37,982 nucleotides of DNA from Desulfobulbaceae bacterium (lineage in GTDB: Bacteria; Desulfobacterota; Desulfobulbia; Desulfobulbales; Desulfobulbaceae), in contig JAMJFO010000029.1 in assembly GCA_023544645.1 (NCBI GenBank), positions 1 to 37,982 on the forward strand, written 5' to 3'. The notes beneath the pieces are model-generated. The model ran no database searches and was not told the DNA's origin. It saw nothing but the letters and a program-made list of their open reading frames with translations. Of this stretch, positions 1 through 6,626 are shown in pieces. The first letter of the stretch is position 1, and each line of letters begins with the position of its first letter. Both the position numbers and the translations under genes were made by a program.

Positions 1-29
1 CCTTGCATTTGGGGCTTTTTGTTTATACT

Positions 30-47
30 CATGTTCATATGAACATG
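30..47. promoter_or_regulatory. Perfect 18-bp palindrome, possible operator
   Basis: CATGTTCATATGAACATG reads identically on both strands. It lies about 70 bp upstream of the promoter of the wHTH/nucleotidyltransferase pair and could serve that operon or a gene beyond the left edge. The half-site order (GTTC then GAAC) is opposite to the GAAC-N4-GTTC LexA box, so an SOS site is unlikely. The binding protein is unknown. Confidence 0.4.
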
Positions 48-115
48 GGTGCTTATCCATCACTCTTGATGACTTTTTGCGAATTCATTAATGAAGATAA
101 AATCTGAAACGGCAT

Positions 116-162
116 TTGACATTTTTTCAGATCATGCTATTCTATATTCTAGAATCTAGAAT
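116..162 (+). promoter_or_regulatory. Promoter with overlapping palindromic operator
   Basis: TTGACA at 116-121 is a perfect -35 box. TATTCT at 138-143 is a plausible -10 at 16-bp spacing. Directly downstream, 146-162 is a 17-bp palindrome, ATTCTAGA-A-TCTAGAAT, ending about 15 bp before the ATG at 178. A repressor bound there would block promoter clearance. The wHTH protein encoded by the first gene is the natural candidate for autoregulation, as in many toxin-antitoxin operons. The boxes and palindrome are visible; the binding protein is inferred. Confidence 0.55.
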
Positions 163-177
163 GAGGAACGTAAAGGC

Positions 178-720
178 ATGCTCAAATCTCAAGATATTCT
201 CATTATATTGAAACTGGTCGCGATCGGTAGTCGGTCTTGGGCATATGCACCCCTTGGGGTTGAAATGTCCATGAGCCCTTCGCAAGTGCATTCCGGGATA
301 AAACGAATTCTGGACTCGCGCCTTGCCGTACAACAAGGGGACACAATCGTGCCCAATATTCGAAATCTGAAGGAATTCCTTGTTCATGGCCTTAAATATG
401 TTTTTACCGTCGAACGAGGGGAACTGACGCGAGGCATTCCAACGGGATATGCCGCTCCCCCTCTCAATGAAATATTTATAGACAGCAGTAATGAGCCGCC
501 CCCGGTCTGGCCATTCCCGGAGGGGAATATTCGGGGGATTGCATTCGCTCCTCTGTGCAGACATGCTCCGAGCGCTGCCCAAACGGATAGTAACCTGTAT
601 GAACTTCTCGTCCTTGTCGATGCAATCAGAGGCGGCAGGGCACGCGAACAAAAAATTGCAATTGATGAGCTGGAAAAACGTTTGAGTCAGTATCATTATG
701 CCCAGGATATTGAATCCTAA
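178..720 (+). CDS. Winged-helix DNA-binding protein, putative antitoxin/regulator
   Basis: This 180-residue protein has an N-terminal wHTH-like region (about residues 5-50, including SPSQVHSGIKRIL as a likely recognition segment) followed by a domain I do not recognise. It overlaps the downstream nucleotidyltransferase gene by 23 bp, which indicates translational coupling. HTH protein plus AbiEii-like nucleotidyltransferase is a known toxin-antitoxin layout, so it probably neutralises or represses its partner and binds the palindrome at 146-162. GAGG at 163-166 is a ribosome site at rather long spacing; AAAGG at 172-176 is too close. The DNA-binding role is reasonably supported; the antitoxin role is inferred from context. 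Confidence 0.6.
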   Translation: MLKSQDILIILKLVAIGSRSWAYAPLGVEMSMSPSQVHSGIKRILDSRLAVQQGDTIVPNIRNLKEFLVHGLKYVFTVERGELTRGIPTGYAAPPLNEIFIDSSNEPPPVWPFPEGNIRGIAFAPLCRHAPSAAQTDSNLYELLVLVDAIRGGRAREQKIAIDELEKRLSQYHYAQDIES

Positions 721-1408
721 CCTCGATATACTGGAACGCACCGTTGTCCAACTTGGAGAACTTGCCGACAGGTTGGTTTTCCTTGGTGGCTGTGCTGTTG
801 GCCTGCTCCTGACAGATTTGGCTGCGCCGCCTGTCCGCCTTACACATGATGTTGATGTCATAACGGAAGCGGCAACATTAGCTGATTATTATCGTTTAGC
901 GGAACTGCTGCGCGAACATGGTTTCCATGAAGACTCCACCGAAGATGCCCCGATTTGTCGATGGAAAGCATCCAATATCATTTTAGACGTAATGCCGACG
1001 GAACCAGCCATCCTTGGTTTTGGTAGTCATTGGTATGCAGAGGCACTGGAAGCTGCTGCTTTTCATGAACTGCCATCGGGGAAACAGATCCGGATGATCA
1101 CCGCGCCATATTTTCTTGCCTGCAAATTTGCCGCCTTTGATGGTCGGGGGAATAATGATTTCATGATGAGTCACGATATAGAGGATATCGTGGCGATTTT
1201 GGATGGCAGGCCGGAAGTTGCAGCAGAGGTAGGGCAGGCGTCTCTCAAGTTAAGGATTCACCTCGCCCGGCGATTCCGGGAATTGTTGGAAAATCCCGAC
1301 TTCCGTGAGGCTCTACCGGGCAATATGCCGACAGATGCGGCAAGCCAGGCAAGGGTGCCGATAATTGTGCAACGTATGAGAGCAATAGCAACATTGGGAG
1401 AATCCTGA
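698..1408 (+). CDS. AbiEii-like nucleotidyltransferase, putative toxin
   Basis: This 236-residue protein carries a nucleotidyltransferase signature: GGCAVGLLL (residues 30-38) followed by DVD (51-53), the pattern of a pol-beta-type fold with two metal-binding aspartates. HDIEDIVAIL, about two thirds along, resembles the segment after the catalytic core in AbiEii/DUF6036-type proteins. Members of this group act as the toxic half of type IV or type II-like systems, some by adding nucleotides to tRNA 3' ends. The overlap with the upstream wHTH gene fits that pairing. The substrate cannot be told from sequence, and a housekeeping nucleotidyltransferase is a less likely alternative. Confidence 0.65.
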   Translation: MPRILNPNLDILERTVVQLGELADRLVFLGGCAVGLLLTDLAAPPVRLTHDVDVITEAATLADYYRLAELLREHGFHEDSTEDAPICRWKASNIILDVMPTEPAILGFGSHWYAEALEAAAFHELPSGKQIRMITAPYFLACKFAAFDGRGNNDFMMSHDIEDIVAILDGRPEVAAEVGQASLKLRIHLARRFRELLENPDFREALPGNMPTDAASQARVPIIVQRMRAIATLGES

Positions 1409-1477
1409 CCTCGGGAGGGGTCGGAAATAGTGTCAAATCATTATTCTTGACAACATTGCCCAACTCATTGTTTTAAA

Positions 1478-1606
1478 ATGAAATATCTGGACCAGGAAGA
1501 CGTGAGAATTATTGCAACAGCCACCGCGATGCCGGAAAGAATTTCGTCGGAAAAACAGTCCGGTTATCTGGTGAATCTGCTTAAACGGTCGAACTTGAGG
1601 GATTGA
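1478..1606 (+). CDS. Possible 42-residue protein or gene remnant
   Basis: A short frame starts MKYLDQEDVRII and ends LLKRSNLRD. Its composition is protein-like (mixed charged and hydrophobic, with helical periodicity). A TTGACA lies 26 bp upstream, but there is no convincing ribosome site: TTTTAAA precedes the ATG. It could be a small gene, or the surviving start of a larger one. I do not recognise the family. Confidence 0.2.
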   Translation: MKYLDQEDVRIIATATAMPERISSEKQSGYLVNLLKRSNLRD

Positions 1607-1686
1607 AGCTGTCGGACGGCTGAACAGATTCTGGAGATGCATCTAAATTGGCTTGGCGGATTGCAATTTTCGTCCTCAGGCAGCAT

Positions 1687-1715
1687 TGTATTTTATATGA
1701 ATACATCTGAATACA
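1687..1715. promoter_or_regulatory. Candidate operator of the RHH/ParE module
   Basis: Three related half-sites lie just upstream of the antitoxin gene: TGTATT (1687-1692), then TGAATACA at 1698-1705 and again at 1708-1715. The direct repeats are 10 bp apart, one helical turn. The first half-site is inverted relative to AATACA at 1700-1705. Ribbon-helix-helix antitoxins commonly bind short repeated half-sites of this kind next to their own promoter. The repeats are visible; binding is inferred. Confidence 0.45.
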
Positions 1716-1743
1716 AACGACTATCATGTCCGGAGGAAATGAT

Positions 1744-1983
1744 ATGAAGACCACAACCATTCGCATGGAAGACAAAACACTGGACCGTGTCGACACAATG
1801 GCCAAAAGCCTGAGCAGGTCCCGGACATGGGTTATCAATCAGGCGATTGAACGGTTTTTGAGCTATGAGGAATGGTTTATCCGCGAGGTTAACGCCGGTC
1901 TCGATGAAATGCGGGATGGCGACTTTGCTTCTCCCGAAGAGATCCGGGCAGGATTTCAAAAGTGGGGGGTGAATGCGGATTAG
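1744..1983 (+). CDS. Ribbon-helix-helix antitoxin (CopG/ParD type)
   Basis: This 79-residue protein begins MKTTTIRMEDKTLDRVD, a typical RHH beta-strand entering helix 1, followed by SRSRTWVINQAIERFL as helix 2. It would bind DNA as a dimer and neutralise the ParE-like toxin encoded immediately downstream. The acidic C-terminal half (DEMRDGDFASPEEIRAGF) is the likely toxin-wrapping region. I chose ATG 1744 over an in-frame ATG at 1726 because GGAGG at 1732-1736 sits seven bases before 1744. The stop lies inside the toxin gene (11-bp overlap). Confidence 0.88.
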   Translation: MKTTTIRMEDKTLDRVDTMAKSLSRSRTWVINQAIERFLSYEEWFIREVNAGLDEMRDGDFASPEEIRAGFQKWGVNAD

Positions 1984-2257
1984 GTGGGCCAGGAAGGCGC
2001 TGGTCAACCTGGAGGCTGCGGTAAAATATATTGCGGCGGCCAGCCCCGGCAGCGCCCGGGATGTCGCGCAAAAAATCAGGGACAGCATTCAACTCCTGAG
2101 CGGGCAACCCGGTATGGGAAGGCCAGAGCGGGTTGCCGGCACCAGAGAACTGGTGATTCCCGGCCTGCCATTCATCGTTCCCTATGCAGAGTATGGCGGC
2201 GAAATTGTTATATTACGCATCGTTCACCCTTCCATGAAATGGCCTGATTACTTCTAA
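1973..2257 (+). CDS. ParE/RelE-superfamily toxin
   Basis: This 94-residue protein begins MRIRWARKALVNLE and has AAASPGSARDVAQKI, GQPGMGRPERVAGTREL and IVILRIVHPSMKWP, the usual ParE/RelE order of two N-terminal helices and a C-terminal beta-sheet with a basic residue before the final strand. ParE toxins poison DNA gyrase and RelE toxins cleave mRNA on the ribosome; pairing with an RHH antitoxin and the GRPERVAGTREL motif favour ParE. The gene starts within the antitoxin coding region, as is typical for coupled expression. Length is normal, so it appears intact. Confidence 0.88.
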   Translation: MRIRWARKALVNLEAAVKYIAAASPGSARDVAQKIRDSIQLLSGQPGMGRPERVAGTRELVIPGLPFIVPYAEYGGEIVILRIVHPSMKWPDYF

Positions 2258-2275
2258 TCCGTAAAGTATTCCTGT

Positions 2276-3601
2276 CTAAGCTGTATCCGGCAGATGCAAA
2301 AGAAATCGCCAGGCCGGCAGAACATTAATCTGTCCGGCTGCCGCGGAAATCTTTTCTTCCTCGCTGCGGGTCACGATCGTGCCCTCTGTCAGTTTCAACT
2401 CGGACATGGCTTCGGAGAGGGCTCTGATTTCCCTTTTTCTGGTCTGCGGATCAGCCAGTGATTCACAGACCTGCACCGCCATGCGGGACCGTTTCCTTCC
2501 TTCATATAGTATATTCCGGACGATGAAATCCACTTCCCGGCCGGCCTTGCTCCTGAAGTAGAAAATATCCTGCGCGACCCTGCGCAGAGCAATGAACACC
2601 AGGTTTTCCAGCAAGTGTCCGCTGTTAACCAGAATGCCTGAACTGACCGAGGTCACCAGGGCATGATCGATGCAGTAGATTTTTTTCGGATTGGCATGAG
2701 CACGAGCCAAGGAGGCGTCGAAGATGCGAACGGTAAACAGGATATAGGCATCCTCGAACCAGGCCAGATAATCGGAAACGGCTGATTTGGGCGCCTTGTG
2801 CCCCAATGATTTCAGATAGCCGGTAAGTTTGTTGACAGTATACAGGGAACTCGTGTTGTCCACCAGGCGGTGCGCCAGGTCGGCGACAGCCCTGGGGTGA
2901 GATATGTCGTGGCGTTCGACAAGATCGCGAAACAGCATGGAGCCCCAGTATTCCTGGTGCGTTTTTATCCGCATCATCCGGTCGAGTCCGGCGACCTCGG
3001 GGAAGCCTCCGGTTTCCCAATAAGTGTTGAAAGCCTTCTGGATGTTCAGACGTTTTTTCGTCGACAGGGAGCCTCTGCTTTCGACCTTCTTGAAATCAAG
3101 AAATTCCCGGAAGGAGAAAGGAAATATTTCCCAGGTGACCGCCCGTCCGCTCATCTGGGTGGATATCTCTTTTGAAAGCATGTGCGCGGAAGATCCTGTG
3201 AGGTACACTTCGCATTTTTCCGTGCGCATCAGGCGGTCAATAAACGGCTCCCAACCTGGGACGACCTGTATCTCGTCGAAAAAACAGAAGACTTTCTCAG
3301 TATTCTTTTTTTCCGGATAGAGAGAGAAGTACGCTTCGAGTATGATGCCGAGACTGTCGTGCCGGAGATTGTGCAGGCGGTCGTCGAAAAAATTCAGATA
3401 CAGAATGTTCCGGCGATCAACCCCTTCTTCCAACAGCCTTTGCATGAGCTGGAACATGAAGGTCGATTTGCCGCTGCGGCGAACCCCGATGCATACTGTC
3501 GCCTTGCCGGGCAAGGAGGTGATATCAACTTGCCTGGGCACACCGAACGGTAAATCCACCTCTTGAAAATCAAGAATTATTTCCTTGAGTATATCCAGCA
3601 T
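2276..3601 (-). CDS. AAA family ATPase with DUF4143 domain
   Basis: This 441-residue protein has Walker A GVRRSGKS (residues 39-46), Walker B VFCFFDE (about 104-110) and a LTGSSAHML sensor-like segment, followed by a C-terminal DUF4143 region with the FRSKAGREVDFIV motif. The REVDFIV stretch resembles the D...E/DxK-like core of PD-(D/E)xK nucleases, which DUF4143 is thought to be related to. Such ATPases are common in accessory regions and their function is mostly unknown. It stands alone, convergent with the ParE gene (18-bp gap). Start MLDILKEIIL is the first ATG. Full length for the family. Confidence 0.85.
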   Translation of the reverse strand: MLDILKEIILDFQEVDLPFGVPRQVDITSLPGKATVCIGVRRSGKSTFMFQLMQRLLEEGVDRRNILYLNFFDDRLHNLRHDSLGIILEAYFSLYPEKKNTEKVFCFFDEIQVVPGWEPFIDRLMRTEKCEVYLTGSSAHMLSKEISTQMSGRAVTWEIFPFSFREFLDFKKVESRGSLSTKKRLNIQKAFNTYWETGGFPEVAGLDRMMRIKTHQEYWGSMLFRDLVERHDISHPRAVADLAHRLVDNTSSLYTVNKLTGYLKSLGHKAPKSAVSDYLAWFEDAYILFTVRIFDASLARAHANPKKIYCIDHALVTSVSSGILVNSGHLLENLVFIALRRVAQDIFYFRSKAGREVDFIVRNILYEGRKRSRMAVQVCESLADPQTRKREIRALSEAMSELKLTEGTIVTRSEEEKISAAAGQINVLPAWRFLLHLPDTA

Positions 3602-3970
3602 GGCAGAAGTTCCTGAGAATATTTTTTACCGATTAATATGTAAACTGGTAATAAATATAACCGATTTGGCAGATAAGTGAAAATTATTTTTACCGGATTA
3701 GATGGAATCCTCTTAAACCCTTCCTGCTCAGGAAATTCGTACCCTCCCATGTCAATCTGCGAGAGTCCGGCTGCAAAGGTTCGAGGGTTCGGGCGGGGCC
3801 AATCCGGCGTACTGAATTATCGATATAACAATTCAACAATCTTCTATTTTTCCCGTAGAATGCCTTAATCAGGGTCAAAATCAACGGTCTATGAATTTGC
3901 TGGCCGTTTTCCGGAAAACCTGATACGCCGCTCGAGAAATAAGAAAAAATGGGGACATCCAATTTCCACT
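3602..3970. other. Intergenic region with dispersed repeat copy A
   Basis: This 369-bp stretch between two minus-strand genes holds a copy of the dispersed repeat (3794-3929). Nearer the ATPase gene, TTACC (3626-3630) and GGTAA (3647-3651) form an inverted repeat, and the TTTTTACCG motif recurs near 3687. This AT-rich part is the likely ATPase promoter/operator area. No coding region is supported. Confidence 0.4.
3794..3929. repeat. Dispersed repeat, copy A
   Basis: One of four similar copies (others at 5947, 9025 and 9977), all in the same orientation. The shared core runs from TATCGATATAACAAT to GGTCAAAATCAACG and on to CTATGAATTT. This copy also shares the left part CGTACTGAATTAT and the right part up to ACGCC with copy D. 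CGTAGA (near 3855) can pair with TCTATG (near 3888), replacing the CTTAGA/TCTAAG pairing of copy C. It has a 2-bp deletion relative to the other copies. A perfect palindrome GTTTTCCGGAAAAC lies at 3906-3919. Confidence 0.7.
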
Positions 3971-5083
3971 CTATTCCCACTTCAGATCATAACTGGTGCT
4001 GCGGCCGCGGCCGGGATTCTGCCGGAGGATGCCCTTGGCAAGCAGGTCCGCAATTTCCCTGTAGGCGGTGGCACGGCTTACATGCGCGATACCGGCGAAT
4101 TTTCGTGTTGTGAGCCCACCCTCGAAACCGCCGGGGCCTGCATCAAGCAGTCTGTTGATCACCTTTCGCTGATGTTCGGATAATTGCAAATTCCCGGCCC
4201 TTTGCCAGAACCGTGCCTTTATGGCAACGTTCTCCAGTAGATTTTCCGAACGTTCGAGAGAACGTTGAAAGCAACCGAGAAACCAGCACAGCCATTTGGT
4301 GACATCCCCGCTGCCCTTCTGGGTTTGTTCAAGAATCGTGTAGTATTCGTCCCGCTCGTTCATGATCTGACCGGACAGGCTGTAGAAACGGTCGGCCAAT
4401 TTTTCATCCTGCGCCAGGGCCATGTCGGTAACAGCCCTGGCAATTCTGCCGTTTCCATCCTCGAAAGGATGAATGGTGACAAAATATAAATGGGCAAGAC
4501 CTGCCCGCAACAGTCCGTCAACTTGTAAAGACGATGCACCGAACCAGGAGCAGAAACGGTTCATTTCCGATTCAAGTCTTTCGGGCGGGGGAGCCGCAAA
4601 ATGCTCTTTTTCCTTTCCCAGCGGTCCGGATACAACCTGCAGTTCGCTTTTGCGCCAGTCTCCTACTATTATTTTTCTGAGGCCGGAATACCCGGTGGGA
4701 AAAAGAGCCGCCTGCCAGCGCTTGAGACGTTCAGGAGTAAGCGGTCGGTCAAATCTGAGAGTAGCGTCCAGAAGCAGGTCAACAAGGCTTTCGGTTTGCT
4801 GAGTCGCAGCCGGAAGCCCGGCTGTCGGCAGACCTAAACGTCTGGCAACCGATGACCGTACAGCACCCGTATCCAATTGGACTCCCTCTATGGCCGATGT
4901 CTGGACAGCTTCCGTTACCAGATATTGCTGCCGCACTTCATCGGTGGCGGTGAATCCAAGAGCGTGGATATTTCCAAGTAGTTTACCCTGCAGGAATCTG
5001 GCCCTGCCCAGTGATACCTCAAGCTCATGAGCCGACCAGGAAAACTCCGGCCAGTTTTTCAACTGCCAAATGTATTGAGACAT
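3971..5083 (-). CDS. Fic family protein (AMPylator-type) with C-terminal HTH
   Basis: This 370-residue protein has the canonical Fic motif HPFEDGNGRIAR (residues 205-216), whose His is catalytic and whose Asp and Asn/Arg residues bind Mg and ATP phosphates. TSAIEG (62-67) matches the [ST]xxxE[GN] inhibitory helix lying N-terminal to the Fic core (class II), so activity is probably autoinhibited. The C-terminus (LTTRKFAGIAHVSRATAYREI) is a winged-helix/HTH region, common in this DUF4172-like architecture. The likely reaction is transfer of AMP to a target hydroxyl; the target is unknown. No partner gene is adjacent. The key residues are all present. Confidence 0.9.
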   Translation of the reverse strand: MSQYIWQLKNWPEFSWSAHELEVSLGRARFLQGKLLGNIHALGFTATDEVRQQYLVTEAVQTSAIEGVQLDTGAVRSSVARRLGLPTAGLPAATQQTESLVDLLLDATLRFDRPLTPERLKRWQAALFPTGYSGLRKIIVGDWRKSELQVVSGPLGKEKEHFAAPPPERLESEMNRFCSWFGASSLQVDGLLRAGLAHLYFVTIHPFEDGNGRIARAVTDMALAQDEKLADRFYSLSGQIMNERDEYYTILEQTQKGSGDVTKWLCWFLGCFQRSLERSENLLENVAIKARFWQRAGNLQLSEHQRKVINRLLDAGPGGFEGGLTTRKFAGIAHVSRATAYREIADLLAKGILRQNPGRGRSTSYDLKWE

Positions 5084-5180
5084 AAAAACCCTTTATTCGC
5101 TTCACGATATGATTTGATTATACGGTGTAATCGCCTCACGGTCAAGGCAAAGGGTGAAGAAGTAGAGCACAAAGCGGGTT

Positions 5181-5226
5181 AGGAACGAGGAACGAGGAAC
5201 GAGGAACGAGGAACGAGGAACGAGGA
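5181..5226. repeat. Heptanucleotide tandem repeat (AGGAACG)6
   Basis: Six perfect copies of AGGAACG (5181-5222) are followed by a partial seventh (AGGA). It lies between the Fic gene start and the RelE gene end, upstream of the Fic gene on its template side. A perfect 7-bp array is prone to slippage and may vary in copy number. It is not in a coding frame, so any effect would be on spacing or transcription upstream of fic. Confidence 0.9.
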
Positions 5227-5256
5227 GAGTAATTCGAATACTGGCGTGAACTACAG

Positions 5257-5297
5257 AAAATTGGGGCAGAACTATTTATTCTTTACTACCGCACTCT
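5257..5297. repeat. Short 40-bp dispersed repeat, copy 1
   Basis: AAATTGGGGCAGAAC, TATTTATTC and ACCGCACTCT match 11347-11388 with few differences. Both copies abut the 3' end of a minus-strand reading frame (the RelE gene here). Shorter matches to TTTATTTATTC occur near 27364 and 34314. The look is that of REP-like or RAYT-associated debris; no transposase is present. Confidence 0.5.
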
Positions 5298-5301
5298 TTT
5301 T

Positions 5302-5577
5302 CTACAAAAGATGGCTGCCAAGGGTTTCGTATATATCGCGCCGGTGGCCGATAGCCCATACAATAATAATCTTTTCTTCAGGGTCGGCTTGGTACACAAT
5401 TCGATACCTTAAAAACCTGTAAGACCAAAAGCCGCTTAATTCGCGTTGAAGTTCCTTGCCGAGGTAAGGATTTTCAGCAAGCTCTCTTAAGGCTTCTCTG
5501 GCTGCTTTTTTTACTTCAGGGTTGAGTTTCTTGGCTTGGGAGTTGGCATAGGTCGTTATTTTGACTTGATATTTCAT
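5302..5577 (-). CDS. RelE/ParE-family toxin
   Basis: This 91-residue protein has MKYQVKITTYANSQAKKL, the spacing segment ENPYLGKELQRELSG, then SYRFLRYRIVYQADPEEK and VWAIGHRRDIYE. This is the typical RelE fold order, with the RxGxYRxxY-like strand and the conserved C-terminal GHRxxxY motif. In RelE-type mRNA interferases these basic and aromatic residues form the active site. Its start overlaps the upstream Phd-type antitoxin gene by 4 bp, the usual coupled arrangement. The toxin appears full length. Confidence 0.92.
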   Translation of the reverse strand: MKYQVKITTYANSQAKKLNPEVKKAAREALRELAENPYLGKELQRELSGFWSYRFLRYRIVYQADPEEKIIIVWAIGHRRDIYETLGSHLL

Positions 5578-5840
5578 TCAAGCGCCTTTTCAATATCAAT
5601 CAAGCGACCTGCCTTCACATCTTTAGCGGAGCCCTTAAGCTGTTTCATCATTTTTGGATCGGCCAGGATATCAATAGTCTCCAGCAATCCTTCAAATTTT
5701 TTCATGGACAGCATAACAGCTTCCGGTACCCCGTTTTTGGTTATAGCTATGGTGTCGTCCGTGTCGTGTAACTGACGAACCATATCTAAGAGCTTTGCCT
5801 TTGCCTTGGTTATCGGAATGAAAGACTCAATTGTTTGCAT
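5574..5840 (-). CDS. Phd/YefM-family antitoxin
   Basis: This 88-residue protein has the Phd/YefM N-terminal fold: IPITKAKAKLLDMVRQL, then DDTIAITKNGVPEAVMLSMKKFEGL. The C-terminal part (about 55-88) is the expected toxin-binding tail. It forms a module with the RelE toxin that follows with a 4-bp overlap, and would repress its own promoter as a dimer. AGGAG (5848-5852 on the other strand) sits seven bases before the ATG. The candidate operator is at 5876-5926. Confidence 0.9.
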   Translation of the reverse strand: MQTIESFIPITKAKAKLLDMVRQLHDTDDTIAITKNGVPEAVMLSMKKFEGLLETIDILADPKMMKQLKGSAKDVKAGRLIDIEKALE

Positions 5841-5875
5841 GATAGCACTCCTGTTAAGCTATGCTTTATAGTTAT

Positions 5876-5926
5876 AATAATGACCATTATGCAAAACCAC
5901 AAGAAAAATAGTTGCAATAATGACCA
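5876..5926 (-). promoter_or_regulatory. Promoter/operator of the Phd-RelE module
   Basis: ATAATG-AC-CATTAT (5877-5890) is a palindrome with a two-base centre. AATAATGACCA occurs at 5876-5886 and again exactly 40 bp away at 5916-5926. On the minus strand, TATTAT and TATAAA -10-like boxes overlap the palindrome region, with TTGTGG or TTGCAT as weak -35 candidates. A Phd-type dimer binding here would block the promoter. Sites separated by four helical turns would allow cooperative binding or looping. Confidence 0.5.
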
Positions 5927-5946
5927 GAATAGAGATCAATGAAGCT

Positions 5947-6033
5947 TATCGACACAACAATCCAATAATTTTCTATTTTTTGCCCTTAGAATGCTTTTTT
6001 TATGTCCAAAATCAGCGTGCTAAAGATTTTCGC
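5947..6033. repeat. Dispersed repeat, copy B
   Basis: It shares TTATCGA, ACAACAATCCAATAATTTTC, TTTTTTGCCCTTAGAATGC and CAAAATCAGCGT with the other copies. It keeps the 37-bp spacing seen in copies C and D. It has lost the CCCT/AGGG inner stem, and the outer stem is weakened (CTTAGAA opposite TGCTAAAG), so it looks like a decayed copy. Confidence 0.6.
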
Positions 6034-6216
6034 CGGCGTTGTCATCCGGCCGGTAATATTTCGGACACCTGCCTTTCAGTTCTTTTTTCACCTTGCCATC
6101 ATCTTTACACCTTTGCGATTCGGGAATTGCGCCGGATAAAGTGGCGTAATTGAAATAATTGCGCCAAAAAAGAATATTTATATGGCGCGATTTTGAAAAG
6201 GCATGGGGGTCAGGTT

Positions 6217-6259
6217 GAGGTTCCCCCCATTAAACTGTCCGTTTTATTGGGGGGACCTC
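6217..6259. repeat. Strong C6/G6 inverted repeat
   Basis: The left arm (6217-6234, GAGGTTCCCCCCATTAAA) pairs with the right arm (6242-6259, TTTTATTGGGGGGACCTC) apart from one bulged T and one or two mismatches, around the loop CTGTCCG. There is no T-run after either arm, so it is not an ordinary rho-independent terminator. It could be a mobile-element end, a MITE-like remnant or a structured RNA element. Confidence 0.7.
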
Positions 6260-6626
6260 AGAATACTTTTCGCTTTCCTGTCGCCAAAAAATTCAGTCCC
6301 CGGTGCAGGATAAACTCCAGGCCATTCGCATCGGAGCAGGATGTCACGGCACCTTTATTGATAAGTTCCAGATTTTTTCTTATAGCAAAACATGAACTGA
6401 TCATGCATACAGGAGGAGCGTTAACCTGGGGGGAATTCCGGAATACCTATCTTTCAGAACTAAAAACCCACCTGAACGGGCTTCGTCGGTGGTGCGGATT
6501 TCCCGAAAGATCAGATTACTTGTATCATCGGCTTCTATGGTATAATGGATAGCATATGAATGAGACTTCTCTTGAAAACCGCGAAAGCTGGGACCGCGAG
6601 CCGAACCGGCCGGGTGGATCTGTCTA

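Larger units (their letters stand above)
1409..1743. other. Intergenic region between two TA modules
   Basis: The 335 bp between the nucleotidyltransferase and the ribbon-helix-helix gene hold one short possible gene (1478-1606), a TTGACA at 1447-1452 with only a weak -10 downstream, and the candidate antitoxin operator at 1687-1715. No repeat or RNA gene was recognised. Confidence 0.4.
5927..6626. other. Gene-poor region between Phd-RelE and the antiporter
   Basis: This 700-bp stretch contains dispersed repeat copy B (5947-6033), direct repeats AATTGCGCC at 6125-6133 and 6157-6165, an inverted GCGCC/GGCGC pair (6161-6165 and 6184-6188), and a long C/G-rich hairpin (6217-6259). A 119-codon plus-strand frame (6193-6552) begins inside the hairpin region, has no recognisable motif or ribosome site, and I do not support it. 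The rest, up to the antiporter ribosome site GGTGGA (6613-6618), shows nothing I recognise. Confidence 0.4.

Noticed and set aside
30-47. LexA/SOS box
   Set aside because: The half-sites are GTTC then GAAC, the reverse of the GAAC-N4-GTTC box.
5181-5226. CRISPR-like array
   Set aside because: The units are 7 bp with no spacers; it is a simple tandem repeat.
6217-6259. Integron attC site or rho-independent terminator
   Set aside because: There are no RYYYAAC/GTTRRRY core sites or integrase, and no T-run follows either arm.
6193-6552. 119-codon plus-strand frame
   Set aside because: It starts inside the C6/G6 hairpin region, has no ribosome site or motif, and ends without operon context.
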